Source: Thermomicrobiales bacterium (GTDB lineage: Bacteria > Chloroflexota > Chloroflexia > Thermomicrobiales > UBA6265). From it: a stretch of DNA of 5,082 nucleotides. Both the position numbers and the translations under genes were made by a program. The notes below the pieces were generated by a model that was not told the DNA's origin, searched no databases, and saw only the letters and a list, made by a program, of their open reading frames with translations. Shown piece after piece: positions 1 through 5,082 of this stretch. Each line of letters begins with the position of its first letter. Within the stretch, counting starts at the first letter, position 1. The stretch is from the NCBI GenBank assembly GCA_020847015.1, contig JADLCW010000504.1, positions 1-5,082 on the forward strand, in the 5' to 3' direction.

Positions 1-1
1 C

Positions 2-751
2 GTCGCCGGGCCTGCCTTCGATGTCGTTGCCCAGGCTGCCGCGGTTCGCCGCGCCAGCGAGGCGGCCAACCTCCCAGTGGCCGCCATCTGCACCCACCCC
101 ACGCACGATCCGCTCGTGCCGGACCCGACCGAGCGCGCCCGCCGCTTCGCCGGACTGGCGCGCCTGTTGGCCACGGCCGACGAACTGGGCGCGGGCGGCG
201 TCGTTTCGGTGCCGCTGCGACCACCTCACGTTTTCGCCCCGGATGACCCTGGGAACTTGCATGATCTTGCCGTCCGTGAATTTGCCGCTTGGGCCGATGC
301 GTTGCCAAATGGGTCGGCAGCTGTGTTTCTGGAACCACTCAACCGCTACGAGGCGTCGTTTCTCAATCGGGTCGGACAGGCGGCGGCCATCTGCCGCGCG
401 GTCGACAATCCCCGCCTGCGCGCTCTTGCCGATCTGTTCCACATGAACATCGAGGAGTCCGATCTCGCCGCGCCCCTGCGCGAAGCTGGCGATTGCCTCG
501 GACACGTCCACGTGGCCGACAACAACCGGTTCGAACCGGGCGCTGGCTGCCTGGATTTCGCCGCGCCCTTCGCCGCGCTCCGCGCGATCGGCTACCGCGG
601 CTTCATCAGCATCGAGTGCTGGCCGGCTCGCGGGCCGGCGTTGTCCCGTTCGGCCGAAACCGCCCTACCCGCCGCCGTCGCGCATCTCCGGAGCGCGTGG
701 AACGCCGCGGCGCTTCCCACCGCAACCCCGGCGAAGGAGGTGATGCGATGA
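2..751 (+). CDS. Sugar isomerase/epimerase, ketose 3-epimerase-like TIM barrel (5'-truncated)
   Basis: The frame is open at the left edge, so the start lies outside the window; 249 residues are visible, ending in TGA at 749-751. The protein belongs to the xylose isomerase-like TIM-barrel superfamily (AP_endonuc_2, COG1082), soluble metal-dependent enzymes that isomerise or epimerise sugars and sugar derivatives. Numbering visible codons from base 2, the motif LEPLNRYE carries E111 and E117, FHMNIEE follows D144 with H147, GHVHVADNNR carries H170 and R176, and IECW carries E205. From memory of Pseudomonas cichorii D-tagatose 3-epimerase, the metal ligands E152, D185, H211, E246 and the substrate contacts E158, H188, R217 have exactly these spacings. 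The C-terminal tail after the last Glu is also about as long as in that enzyme, so roughly 35-45 N-terminal residues are missing. The exact substrate is unknown; hydroxypyruvate isomerase-like or inositol-pathway relatives remain possible. It is probably co-transcribed with the transporter downstream. Confidence 0.88.
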   Translation, partial: VAGPAFDVVAQAAAVRRASEAANLPVAAICTHPTHDPLVPDPTERARRFAGLARLLATADELGAGGVVSVPLRPPHVFAPDDPGNLHDLAVREFAAWADALPNGSAAVFLEPLNRYEASFLNRVGQAAAICRAVDNPRLRALADLFHMNIEESDLAAPLREAGDCLGHVHVADNNRFEPGAGCLDFAAPFAALRAIGYRGFISIECWPARGPALSRSAETALPAAVAHLRSAWNAAALPTATPAKEVMR

Positions 752-759
752 TCGGCTGA
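734..759 (+). promoter_or_regulatory. Orphan full-length Shine-Dalgarno with 3-codon ORF
   Basis: Bases 734-744 (AAGGAGGTGAT) match 11 consecutive bases of the sequence complementary to the usual 16S rRNA 3' end. Seven bases after GGAGG lies ATG at 748, which overlaps the isomerase stop as ATGA but reads only Met-Ile-Gly before TGA at 757-759. No longer frame follows from this start; the next gene begins at 828 with its own ribosome binding site. The site could be a relic of a lost gene start, a re-initiation or coupling point, or chance within the isomerase C-terminal codons. Its function is inferred, not shown. Confidence 0.4.
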
Positions 760-789
760 CCGGATCCGCGCGATGCTCGATCGATAACG

Positions 790-803
790 CCGGCCCATGC
801 CGG
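790..803 (+). repeat. Small hairpin upstream of the binding-protein gene
   Basis: CCGGC (790-794) and GCCGG (799-803) are exact inverted copies around the 4-base loop CCAT. The stem ends 8 bases before the AAAGGAG ribosome binding site of the next gene. No T-tract follows, so it is not an intrinsic terminator. A 5-bp GC stem can easily occur by chance in DNA this GC-rich; a role in mRNA processing or translation is only possible. Confidence 0.25.
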
Positions 804-810
804 GTCAAGC

Positions 811-817
811 AAAGGAG
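811..817 (+). promoter_or_regulatory. Ribosome binding site fixing the start of the binding protein
   Basis: AAAGGAG lies 10 bases before ATG 828 and only 1 base before an in-frame TTG at 819. The spacing rules out TTG 819 and supports ATG 828 as the start. It is a clearly better site than anything in front of the first permease gene, consistent with a binding protein made in excess over its membrane partners. Confidence 0.7.
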
Positions 818-827
818 ATTGGAGACG

Positions 828-2153
828 ATGAGCGCACCCGTCGACCGCCTCACTCGCCGTACCGTGACCAAGGCTTTCGCCGCCGGCGTGCTGGCCCCCA
901 GTCTCGCCCTGGCTGCTGGCCGCCGCTCGGTGGCGCGCGCTCAGGAACCGGCCACCGTCACATTCTGGCAATTCAGCCAGCTCCAATTCAACATCGACGC
1001 TTACAATGCGGCCATTGCGGAGTTCGAGAAGCAGAATCCGGACATCAAGGTGAACATGGAGCTGGTCCCCTGGGCGGATCAGCATCAAAAGCTGGTGACT
1101 GGATTGACCACCGGCAACCTGCCCGATGTCTCCATGCTTGGCAACAACGTGGTCGCGGAATTTCAGGCGCTTGGCGCGCTGGCGCCGCTGACCGATTACT
1201 TCAAGCAGTGGTCCGACGAGATCGGCCGTGACATCACGGAAGACATCTGGCCTGGGGACAAGCTCTACTACAATCTGCACGATGACTGGTGGGGTTCACC
1301 GGTCGCCGAAGAAACGCGTTGCATCTTTTATCGGCGCGATCTCTTCGACAAAGCCGGATTGGGCGAGACCGCGCCGGACACCTGGGATGCGATGCGCGAC
1401 GCGGCCGTCGCGCTCACCGGCGACGGCGTTTTCGGCTGGGGCATTCCTGGAGGCATCAACTACCAGACGCTGCAGACCTTCATGTCCGTCTACCTCGGCT
1501 ACGGCGCCCGCTTCCTCAACGATGAAGGCATGTGCGGCTTCGATTCGCCCGAGTTTCGCGAGGCGCTCACCTATTACACCAACCTCTATCTCGCAGACAA
1601 GGTGAGTCCACCCGACACCCCGACCTATGACCGCGAGCCGCTGGTCCAGCTCTTCATGCAGGGCAAACTGGGCATGTACATCGACGGCCCCGATTTTTAC
1701 GCGTCGCTGAAGGAAGCCAACCCCGAATTCCTCGACAGCGTCGGCGTCGCCCAGATCGCACAGGGGCCCGCGGGCCGCTTCGGCTTCCTCGGCGGCTGGC
1801 CGCTGGTGATGTGGAACACCTCCAAGAACAAGGATGCCGCCTTCAAGTGGATCCGGTTCGCCACCGATCCCGACGGCTACCTGTATCAGTTGGCTGTCGC
1901 CAGCGGCAACCTGCCAGGTCGCAAGTCGCTCGTCGATCGGGAGCCGTGGACCGTGCCGCCGCTGGACGTTTTCGCGGCGCAGATGGAGTTCGCCTATCCT
2001 TATCAGTACCCGGACCCCGAGATTCCGCAGATGGGCACCCTGGAGGTGGACGCCGTCCAGACCGCCGTTCAGAGCGTAATGCTGGGTCAGACCAGCGTCG
2101 ACGACGCCACCCTGGCGCTGGTGGACCGCATCAATGCGGTGTTGAGCCGGTAG
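828..2153 (+). CDS. ABC transporter extracellular sugar-binding protein, family 1
   Basis: The protein has 441 residues, the normal size for UgpB/MalE-type solute-binding proteins (COG1653, SBP_bac_1). It captures a carbohydrate outside the cytoplasmic membrane and delivers it to the permease pair encoded just downstream. The N-terminus has a twin-arginine pattern (T9-R10-R11-T12-V13-T14-K15), a hydrophobic stretch at about 16-30 and a signal peptidase site A36-R37-A38 before Q39, so Tat export is likely; no lipobox Cys is present. The mature part opens with VTFWQFS (44-50), then an NPDIKV-type strand (70-75) and LPDVSML (98-104). Other family hallmarks are GKLGMYIDGP (279-288) and GGWPLVMWNTSKNKDAAFKW (322-341), the region where family members carry a Gly/Trp-rich binding strand and a conserved Ala-Phe/Trp helix. 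Only two Cys occur (165 and 236); a disulfide is possible but untested. The ligand cannot be deduced. ATG 828 is chosen over in-frame TTG 819 by Shine-Dalgarno spacing. Confidence 0.93.
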   Translation: MSAPVDRLTRRTVTKAFAAGVLAPSLALAAGRRSVARAQEPATVTFWQFSQLQFNIDAYNAAIAEFEKQNPDIKVNMELVPWADQHQKLVTGLTTGNLPDVSMLGNNVVAEFQALGALAPLTDYFKQWSDEIGRDITEDIWPGDKLYYNLHDDWWGSPVAEETRCIFYRRDLFDKAGLGETAPDTWDAMRDAAVALTGDGVFGWGIPGGINYQTLQTFMSVYLGYGARFLNDEGMCGFDSPEFREALTYYTNLYLADKVSPPDTPTYDREPLVQLFMQGKLGMYIDGPDFYASLKEANPEFLDSVGVAQIAQGPAGRFGFLGGWPLVMWNTSKNKDAAFKWIRFATDPDGYLYQLAVASGNLPGRKSLVDREPWTVPPLDVFAAQMEFAYPYQYPDPEIPQMGTLEVDAVQTAVQSVMLGQTSVDDATLALVDRINAVLSR

Positions 2154-2159
2154 CTCAGA

Positions 2160-2187
2160 ACGGGGCCGGTCACCAGACTGACCCCGT
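2160..2187 (+). repeat. Bulged intercistronic hairpin (first of a tandem pair)
   Basis: GGTCA (2168-2172) pairs with TGACC (2179-2183) around a 6-base loop. ACGG (2160-2163) can pair with CCGT (2184-2187) if GGCC is bulged out. A competing register pairs ACGGGG (2160-2165) with CCCCGT (2182-2187). It begins 7 bases after the stop of the binding-protein gene. No T-tract follows. It is probably part of a structured 3' end or spacer together with the stronger hairpin at 2196-2220. Confidence 0.45.
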
Positions 2188-2195
2188 CTGTCCGC

Positions 2196-2220
2196 GCCGG
2201 CCGGGTCGGACCCGGCCGGC
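2196..2220 (+). repeat. Perfect 12-bp inverted repeat between binding-protein and permease genes
   Basis: GCCGGCCGGGTC (2196-2207) and GACCCGGCCGGC (2209-2220) are exact reverse complements separated by one base. As RNA this gives an 11-bp, nearly all-GC stem closed by a 3-base loop. No T-run follows (the next bases are ATGACCGG), so a classical intrinsic terminator is unlikely. In many ABC operons a hairpin at this position, such as the REP elements between malE and malF, protects the upstream message from 3' exonucleases and lowers downstream expression. That role here is inferred from position and stem strength. A DNA-level operator is less likely given the location between co-directional operon genes. 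Confidence 0.65.
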
Positions 2221-2246
2221 ATGACCGGAAGGCGAGACTGGCGACC

Positions 2247-3185
2247 ATGGCCGTTTCGGCAAACGACGCATCCATCCAATCGAGCAAACCACGCCGGCTC
2301 TTCGCGCTGCCGGATCGTCGGAGTCGCGTCGGGTACGCGTTCATCGCCCCCGCGCTGCTCATCGTCGTGGTCGTCAGTCTTTACCCGATCGCCTTTGGCA
2401 TCTGGCTCAGTTTCACCGACTGGTATCTGCTTCAAAGTCTCACTCCGACCTTCGCCGGGTTGGCCGGATATCGTCGCCTGCTGGGCGATGCGGATTTCTG
2501 GCAAAGCCTGGGTCGCAGCGGAGTCTGGACCATCGGCACCGTCGCCCTGGAATATGTCATCGCCATGCCGGTGGCGCTGCTGCTCAACCGGCGCTCGCGC
2601 ATCACCAGTTTTCTGACCGGGGCGCTGTTGCTGCCGTGGGTGACCCCGACTATCGTCGTCGCCTATACGTGGCGCTGGTTGTTCGACAGCCAGTTCGGAA
2701 CCGTGCACTACCTGCTGCAGCGAGTCGGCCTGGCGGGCGAGCGGTCGTTGCTGGCTGATCCCAAGACCGCCTTGTGGGCGCTGATTCTCGTCAGCGCCTG
2801 GAAAGGCGCGCCGTTCATGGCGGTGGCGCTGCTGGCCACCATGAAATCCATCCCCGGCGATTTGTACGAGGCGGCGGCGGTCGACGGGGCGACTCGCCGT
2901 CGCCAATTCCTCGACATCACCCTGCCCCTGCTGCGGCAGGTGAGCGTGGTGATGGGTTTGGTGCTCGGCATCCTTGCCTTCTACAGTTTCGACCTGGTGT
3001 GGGTCATCACCAAGGGCGGCCCGTCAGACGCCACGCAGATTCTTGGCGTCTACCTCTTCCGGCTGTTTTTCGAGCGGCTCGAACTCAGCTATGCCGCCAC
3101 CATCGGTGTCGCCATGCTCGCGCTGCTGATTGTCTTTTCGGCCGTCTATTTGAGAGTGGCAAGCCGGCAGGATAACGACGCATGA
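2247..3185 (+). CDS. ABC sugar transporter permease, MalF/UgpA-type
   Basis: This 312-residue integral membrane protein of the binding-protein-dependent transport family (BPD_transp_1, COG1175) forms half of the translocation channel. About six hydrophobic segments are visible at 30-52, 93-113, 122-143, 174-198, 230-255 and 283-303, after a basic cytoplasmic N-terminus. The cytoplasmic coupling loop that docks on the ATPase has the EAA signature: E208-A-A, D213-G214, then I224 and L226-P227. The motif FSFTDW-like segment LSFTDWY (54-60) just after TM1 is also typical. Start ATG 2247 is the natural one by alignment of the basic N-terminus, but its Shine-Dalgarno (GGAAGG, 2227-2232) is weak and distant; together with the hairpins upstream this suggests lower translation than the binding protein. 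The stop at 3183-3185 overlaps the ATG of a 10-codon frame leading into the second permease. Confidence 0.94.
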   Translation: MAVSANDASIQSSKPRRLFALPDRRSRVGYAFIAPALLIVVVVSLYPIAFGIWLSFTDWYLLQSLTPTFAGLAGYRRLLGDADFWQSLGRSGVWTIGTVALEYVIAMPVALLLNRRSRITSFLTGALLLPWVTPTIVVAYTWRWLFDSQFGTVHYLLQRVGLAGERSLLADPKTALWALILVSAWKGAPFMAVALLATMKSIPGDLYEAAAVDGATRRRQFLDITLPLLRQVSVVMGLVLGILAFYSFDLVWVITKGGPSDATQILGVYLFRLFFERLELSYAATIGVAMLALLIVFSAVYLRVASRQDNDA

Positions 3186-3214
3186 TCGATCCGGAGGGCC
3201 AATTCCGCCCATGA
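3182..3214 (+). CDS. Possible 10-codon coupling ORF bridging the two permease genes
   Basis: ATG at 3182 overlaps the first permease stop as ATGA, and the frame ends at TGA 3212-3214, which overlaps the second permease start (ATG 3211), again as ATGA. The encoded peptide would be Met-Ile-Asp-Pro-Glu-Gly-Gln-Phe-Arg-Pro. No good Shine-Dalgarno precedes it, but GGAGGG (3193-3198) inside it serves the second permease. It could carry terminating ribosomes across the 25-base gap to the next start (translational coupling). A functional peptide is not suggested. Chance is a serious alternative. Confidence 0.3.
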   Translation: MIDPEGQFRP

Positions 3215-4050
3215 ATCCTCGAGTGCGCGCCAGCGCGCGGGATATCGGTCTGGATGTGCTGAGCATCCTGGCGGTGGGGATCTTCGTATTCCCCATCATC
3301 TGGCTCTTCCTGACCGCGCTCAAGCCGTCGGGTCAGATGTTCGAGGGGCCGCTGGCGATCCTGCCGCACAGCATCACGCTCGACAATTTCGCGCGCATCT
3401 GGAATGCGGTCGGCTTTCAGACCGCCTTCCGCAACAGCCTGATCGTCTCCACATCGTCGGCGTTGATCGTCACGATCGTGGGGTTGTGCGCCGCCTACAG
3501 CCTGTCACGGTTTCGCTACCGCCTGCGGTCGCTGTTCGCCGGTGGGATTCTGGCGGTGCAGATGCTGCCGGGCATCGTCATCGTGGTGCCGCTCATCGTC
3601 ATCCTGCGAAGCGTCGGTTTGACCGATCGTCTGGCTGGGCTGATCGTCGTCTATCTGCTGATTGGGTTGCCGATCGCGGTCTGGATGCTAAAGGGCTATA
3701 TGGATGACATTCCCGCCGAACTGGACGAGGCGGCCACCATCGACGGGGCCTCCAGTCTCCAGGTGCTCTGGCAGATCGTGATGCCGCTGATGGCTCCGGC
3801 GACGGTGGCGGTGGGAGCATTCGCGTTTCTGCTCGCCTGGGGTGAATACCTGTTCGCGGTCGCGCTCATCACGTCGACCGAGATGAAGACATTGCCGCTC
3901 GCGCTCCAGGCGGCATTTGGTCAGTACTCGATCGACTGGGGCATGCTCACCGCCGGCGGCGTCATCATTTCGCTGCCGCCGGCGGTGCTGTTCCTGTTCT
4001 TCCAGCGCTACCTCGTCGGCGGCCTCACCACCGGCGGCGTCAAGGGCTAA
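3211..4050 (+). CDS. ABC sugar transporter permease, MalG/UgpE-type
   Basis: This 279-residue membrane protein (COG0395) is the partner of the preceding permease; MalF/MalG-type channels are heterodimers in the cytoplasmic membrane. Hydrophobic segments appear at about 14-36, 76-97, 107-131, 141-161, 193-218 and 246-265. The EAA loop is clear: E173-A-A, D178-G179, then I189 and M191-P192. The C-terminus has the MalG-family ending FQRYLVGGLTTGGVKG (264-279), and the segment around NSLIVS (75-80) is also typical. Length matches the family. Start ATG 3211 is preceded by GGAGGG at 3193-3198, 12 bases upstream, rather long spacing; coupling to translation of the upstream gene is plausible. No ATP-binding subunit gene follows immediately, so the ATPase must be elsewhere, either beyond the window or a shared MsmK/UgpC-type protein. 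Confidence 0.94.
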   Translation: MNPRVRASARDIGLDVLSILAVGIFVFPIIWLFLTALKPSGQMFEGPLAILPHSITLDNFARIWNAVGFQTAFRNSLIVSTSSALIVTIVGLCAAYSLSRFRYRLRSLFAGGILAVQMLPGIVIVVPLIVILRSVGLTDRLAGLIVVYLLIGLPIAVWMLKGYMDDIPAELDEAATIDGASSLQVLWQIVMPLMAPATVAVGAFAFLLAWGEYLFAVALITSTEMKTLPLALQAAFGQYSIDWGMLTAGGVIISLPPAVLFLFFQRYLVGGLTTGGVKG

Positions 4051-4062
4051 GCAATGACACTC

Positions 4063-4082
4063 CGGGGCGCCGGGGCGCCCCG
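4063..4082 (+). repeat. 9-bp GC inverted repeat after the second permease gene
   Basis: CGGGGCGCC (4063-4071) and GGCGCCCCG (4074-4082) are exact reverse complements separated by GG. As RNA this is an 8-bp, all-GC stem with a 4-base loop. It starts 13 bases after the permease stop and ends 2 bases before the GGGAGG ribosome binding site of the dehydrogenase. No T-tract follows. It may act as a weak attenuator, as an mRNA stability barrier, or by limiting ribosome access downstream. If the dehydrogenase started at ATG 4054 instead, this hairpin would lie in its coding region, which argues for the GTG start. Confidence 0.5.
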
Positions 4083-4084
4083 AT

Positions 4085-4090
4085 GGGAGG
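4085..4090 (+). promoter_or_regulatory. Ribosome binding site supporting the GTG start of the dehydrogenase
   Basis: GGGAGG ends 5 bases before GTG 4096, good spacing. The competing in-frame ATG at 4054 has only AAGGG (4042-4046) upstream, inside the permease C-terminal codons, and would add a 14-residue extension rich in Gly, Ala and Arg and encoded through the GC hairpin. GTG 4096 is therefore preferred, but ATG 4054 cannot be excluded. Confidence 0.5.
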
Positions 4091-4095
4091 CACGC

Positions 4096-5082
4096 GTGGC
4101 GACGACGCACGATATCGACGAACCGCTTCCGCGCGAAGCGACGATTCTCACGATCACCGGGCCGCGGGAACTCGGCTTCATCACCCGTCCTCTGCCTGAT
4201 GTCGGACCCGACCAGGCGCTCGTGCGAACATGTTTCTCCGGGGTCAGTCACGGCACCGAGATGAACGTCTATCGCGGCTACGCGCCCCAGTGGCGCAAGC
4301 ATTACGATCGCGACACGCGGCTGTTCCGGCCCACCACCGAGGAGGAGCTGGCGCACGTTCCCGAGCGCGGCTACTGGACCGCCGCCGACCGCAGTTGGAA
4401 CTACCCGCTGGCCTACGGCTACGCCAACGTCGGCCGCGTGCTGGCGACCGGCGACGCTGTGGACACGGTGAAACCGGGCGATCTGGTCTACGCCTACCAG
4501 CCGCACCAGACAGCCTACGTGGCCCCGGCGGCCTCCCTGATCCCGCTTCCGACGTTGTCCACGCCGGCGGTCGGCGTCCTTTATTCGAACCTGAATACGG
4601 CGTACGGCGGAGTGCTCGACGCCGACATTCGCATCGATGATACGGTGGTCATCTTTGGGCAGGGACTGATCGGTCTGCTTGTCGCGCAGTTCGTCCGCGG
4701 AACGGCGGCGCGACAGGTGATTACCGTCGAGGGGTTGCCGCAGCGGCGCGCGATGTCGCTGAGCAGAGGGGTTGACGCGTGCCTCGATCCTGCGACCGAC
4801 GACGTCGCGCTGGCAGTCCGCGAGCGGACCGGCGGCCGCGGAGCGGACGTCGTCATCGACGCCTCCGGTTCCTACGCGGCGTTGCAGGAGGCGATCCGCA
4901 CCGCGGCCCCAAACACGACCGTGATCGCGCTTTCGTGGTACGGCGGAACGGGCGGCGCGCTGGCGCTCTCCGATGAGTTCCACCACAACCGCATCACGAT
5001 CCGCTGCTCGCAAGTCGGCGGCATCGCTCCCGAACTGAGCGCCACCCATTCGCTGGCTCGGCGCAGCGCGCACATTCTCGAC
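4096..5082 (+). CDS. Zinc-type alcohol dehydrogenase family protein lacking usual catalytic zinc ligands (3'-truncated)
   Basis: There are 329 visible residues from GTG 4096, and the frame is still open at the right edge. It is a medium-chain dehydrogenase/reductase (COG1063-like): an N-terminal GroES-like domain to about residue 150, then a Rossmann nucleotide-binding domain with G188-Q-G190-L-I-G193 after the strand VVIF. An acidic E ends the next strand (VITVEG), which favours NAD(H) over NADP(H) by family rule. In classical members a Cys of the CGxCGTD-type motif and the His-Glu of GHE bind catalytic zinc; here the matching segments read SGVSHGTE (48-55, Ser51 for Cys) and YGYANVG (107-113, Tyr109 and Ala110). 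The four-Cys structural zinc loop is also not visible. This resembles the BchC-like branch of the superfamily, found in many non-photosynthetic operons. It probably oxidises or reduces the imported sugar or a derivative; substrate unknown. Family lengths near 340-360 suggest only a short C-terminal piece is missing. Confidence 0.85.
   Translation, partial: MATTHDIDEPLPREATILTITGPRELGFITRPLPDVGPDQALVRTCFSGVSHGTEMNVYRGYAPQWRKHYDRDTRLFRPTTEEELAHVPERGYWTAADRSWNYPLAYGYANVGRVLATGDAVDTVKPGDLVYAYQPHQTAYVAPAASLIPLPTLSTPAVGVLYSNLNTAYGGVLDADIRIDDTVVIFGQGLIGLLVAQFVRGTAARQVITVEGLPQRRAMSLSRGVDACLDPATDDVALAVRERTGGRGADVVIDASGSYAALQEAIRTAAPNTTVIALSWYGGTGGALALSDEFHHNRITIRCSQVGGIAPELSATHSLARRSAHILD

Noticed and set aside
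777..784. Palindrome TCGATCGA as an operator or attachment site
   Set aside because: Eight bases of self-complementary sequence is too short to support in a region rich in GATC and CG, and there is no second copy or promoter nearby.
797..1231. ORF starting ATG 797 upstream of the binding-protein start
   Set aside because: It is in another frame, lacks its own ribosome binding site at proper spacing, and its product is compositionally a shadow of the binding-protein gene.
2196..2220. Intrinsic transcription terminator after the binding-protein gene
   Set aside because: The stem is strong but no T-run follows, and the permease genes needed for the same transporter lie just downstream without a visible promoter.
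2221..2616. ATG 2221 directly after the 12-bp inverted repeat, opening a 131-codon frame
   Set aside because: The frame overlaps the first permease out of register and gives no recognisable protein; the permease frame from ATG 2247 has clear membrane segments and an EAA loop.
1296..2906. Long antisense ORF of 536 codons on the - strand spanning the binding protein and first permease
   Set aside because: It runs opposite two well-supported genes, passes through the intergenic hairpins, has low-complexity Arg/Gly/Gln-rich composition and no recognisable domain. Long antisense frames are expected in GC-rich coding DNA.
748..3188. The shared bases ATGATCG at 748 and 3182, both overlapping a stop codon
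   Set aside because: Seven bases, partly dictated by the ATGA overlap, are not enough to claim a repeat element; the sequences diverge immediately after.
3688..5073. Antisense ORF of 461 codons on the - strand
   Set aside because: It overlaps the second permease and the dehydrogenase, is Arg/Gly/Asp-rich with no domain, and the + strand frames carry clear family motifs.

Overview
The window is GC-rich bacterial DNA with all recognisable genes on the + strand and almost no space between them. It reads as the middle of one carbohydrate uptake and catabolism operon that runs off both edges. The substrate-binding protein has a probable Tat (twin-arginine) signal, and the genes follow the common order isomerase, binding protein, two permeases, dehydrogenase. 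High GC with a Tat-exported family 1 sugar-binding protein fits Chloroflexota (Thermomicrobia-like), Actinobacteria or Alphaproteobacteria. The sequence gives no firm phylogenetic marker, so this is only an impression.

Layout: (1) 2-751, the C-terminal ~250 residues of a TIM-barrel sugar isomerase/epimerase. Its active-site residues fall at the spacing I recall for D-tagatose/ketose 3-epimerases. (2) 752-827, a short gap holding a strong orphan Shine-Dalgarno with a 3-codon ORF, a small hairpin, and the real ribosome binding site of the next gene. (3) 828-2153, an extracellular sugar-binding protein (family 1, UgpB/MalE-like). (4) 2154-2246, a 93-bp spacer with two adjacent hairpins, one a nearly perfect 12-bp inverted repeat. 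(5) 2247-3185 and 3211-4050, the two MalF/MalG-type membrane permeases, each with an EAA loop. They are joined by a 10-codon reading frame that overlaps both neighbours through ATGA. (6) 4051-4095, a short spacer with a 9-bp GC inverted repeat. (7) 4096-5082, a medium-chain (Zn-ADH superfamily) dehydrogenase, nearly complete but cut by the right edge. It lacks the usual catalytic zinc ligands.

Inferred working model: the exported binding protein captures a sugar or sugar derivative and passes it to the permease heterodimer. An ATPase not encoded here powers import. The epimerase/isomerase and the dehydrogenase then rearrange and oxidise the imported compound. The substrate cannot be read from the sequence. 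No promoter, intrinsic terminator with a T-tract, RNA gene, CRISPR array or mobile element was seen, and no stretch longer than about 95 bases lacks a gene. I see no strong sign of a wholly new system. The points most worth a second look are the structured gene junctions and the zinc-ligand-less dehydrogenase.
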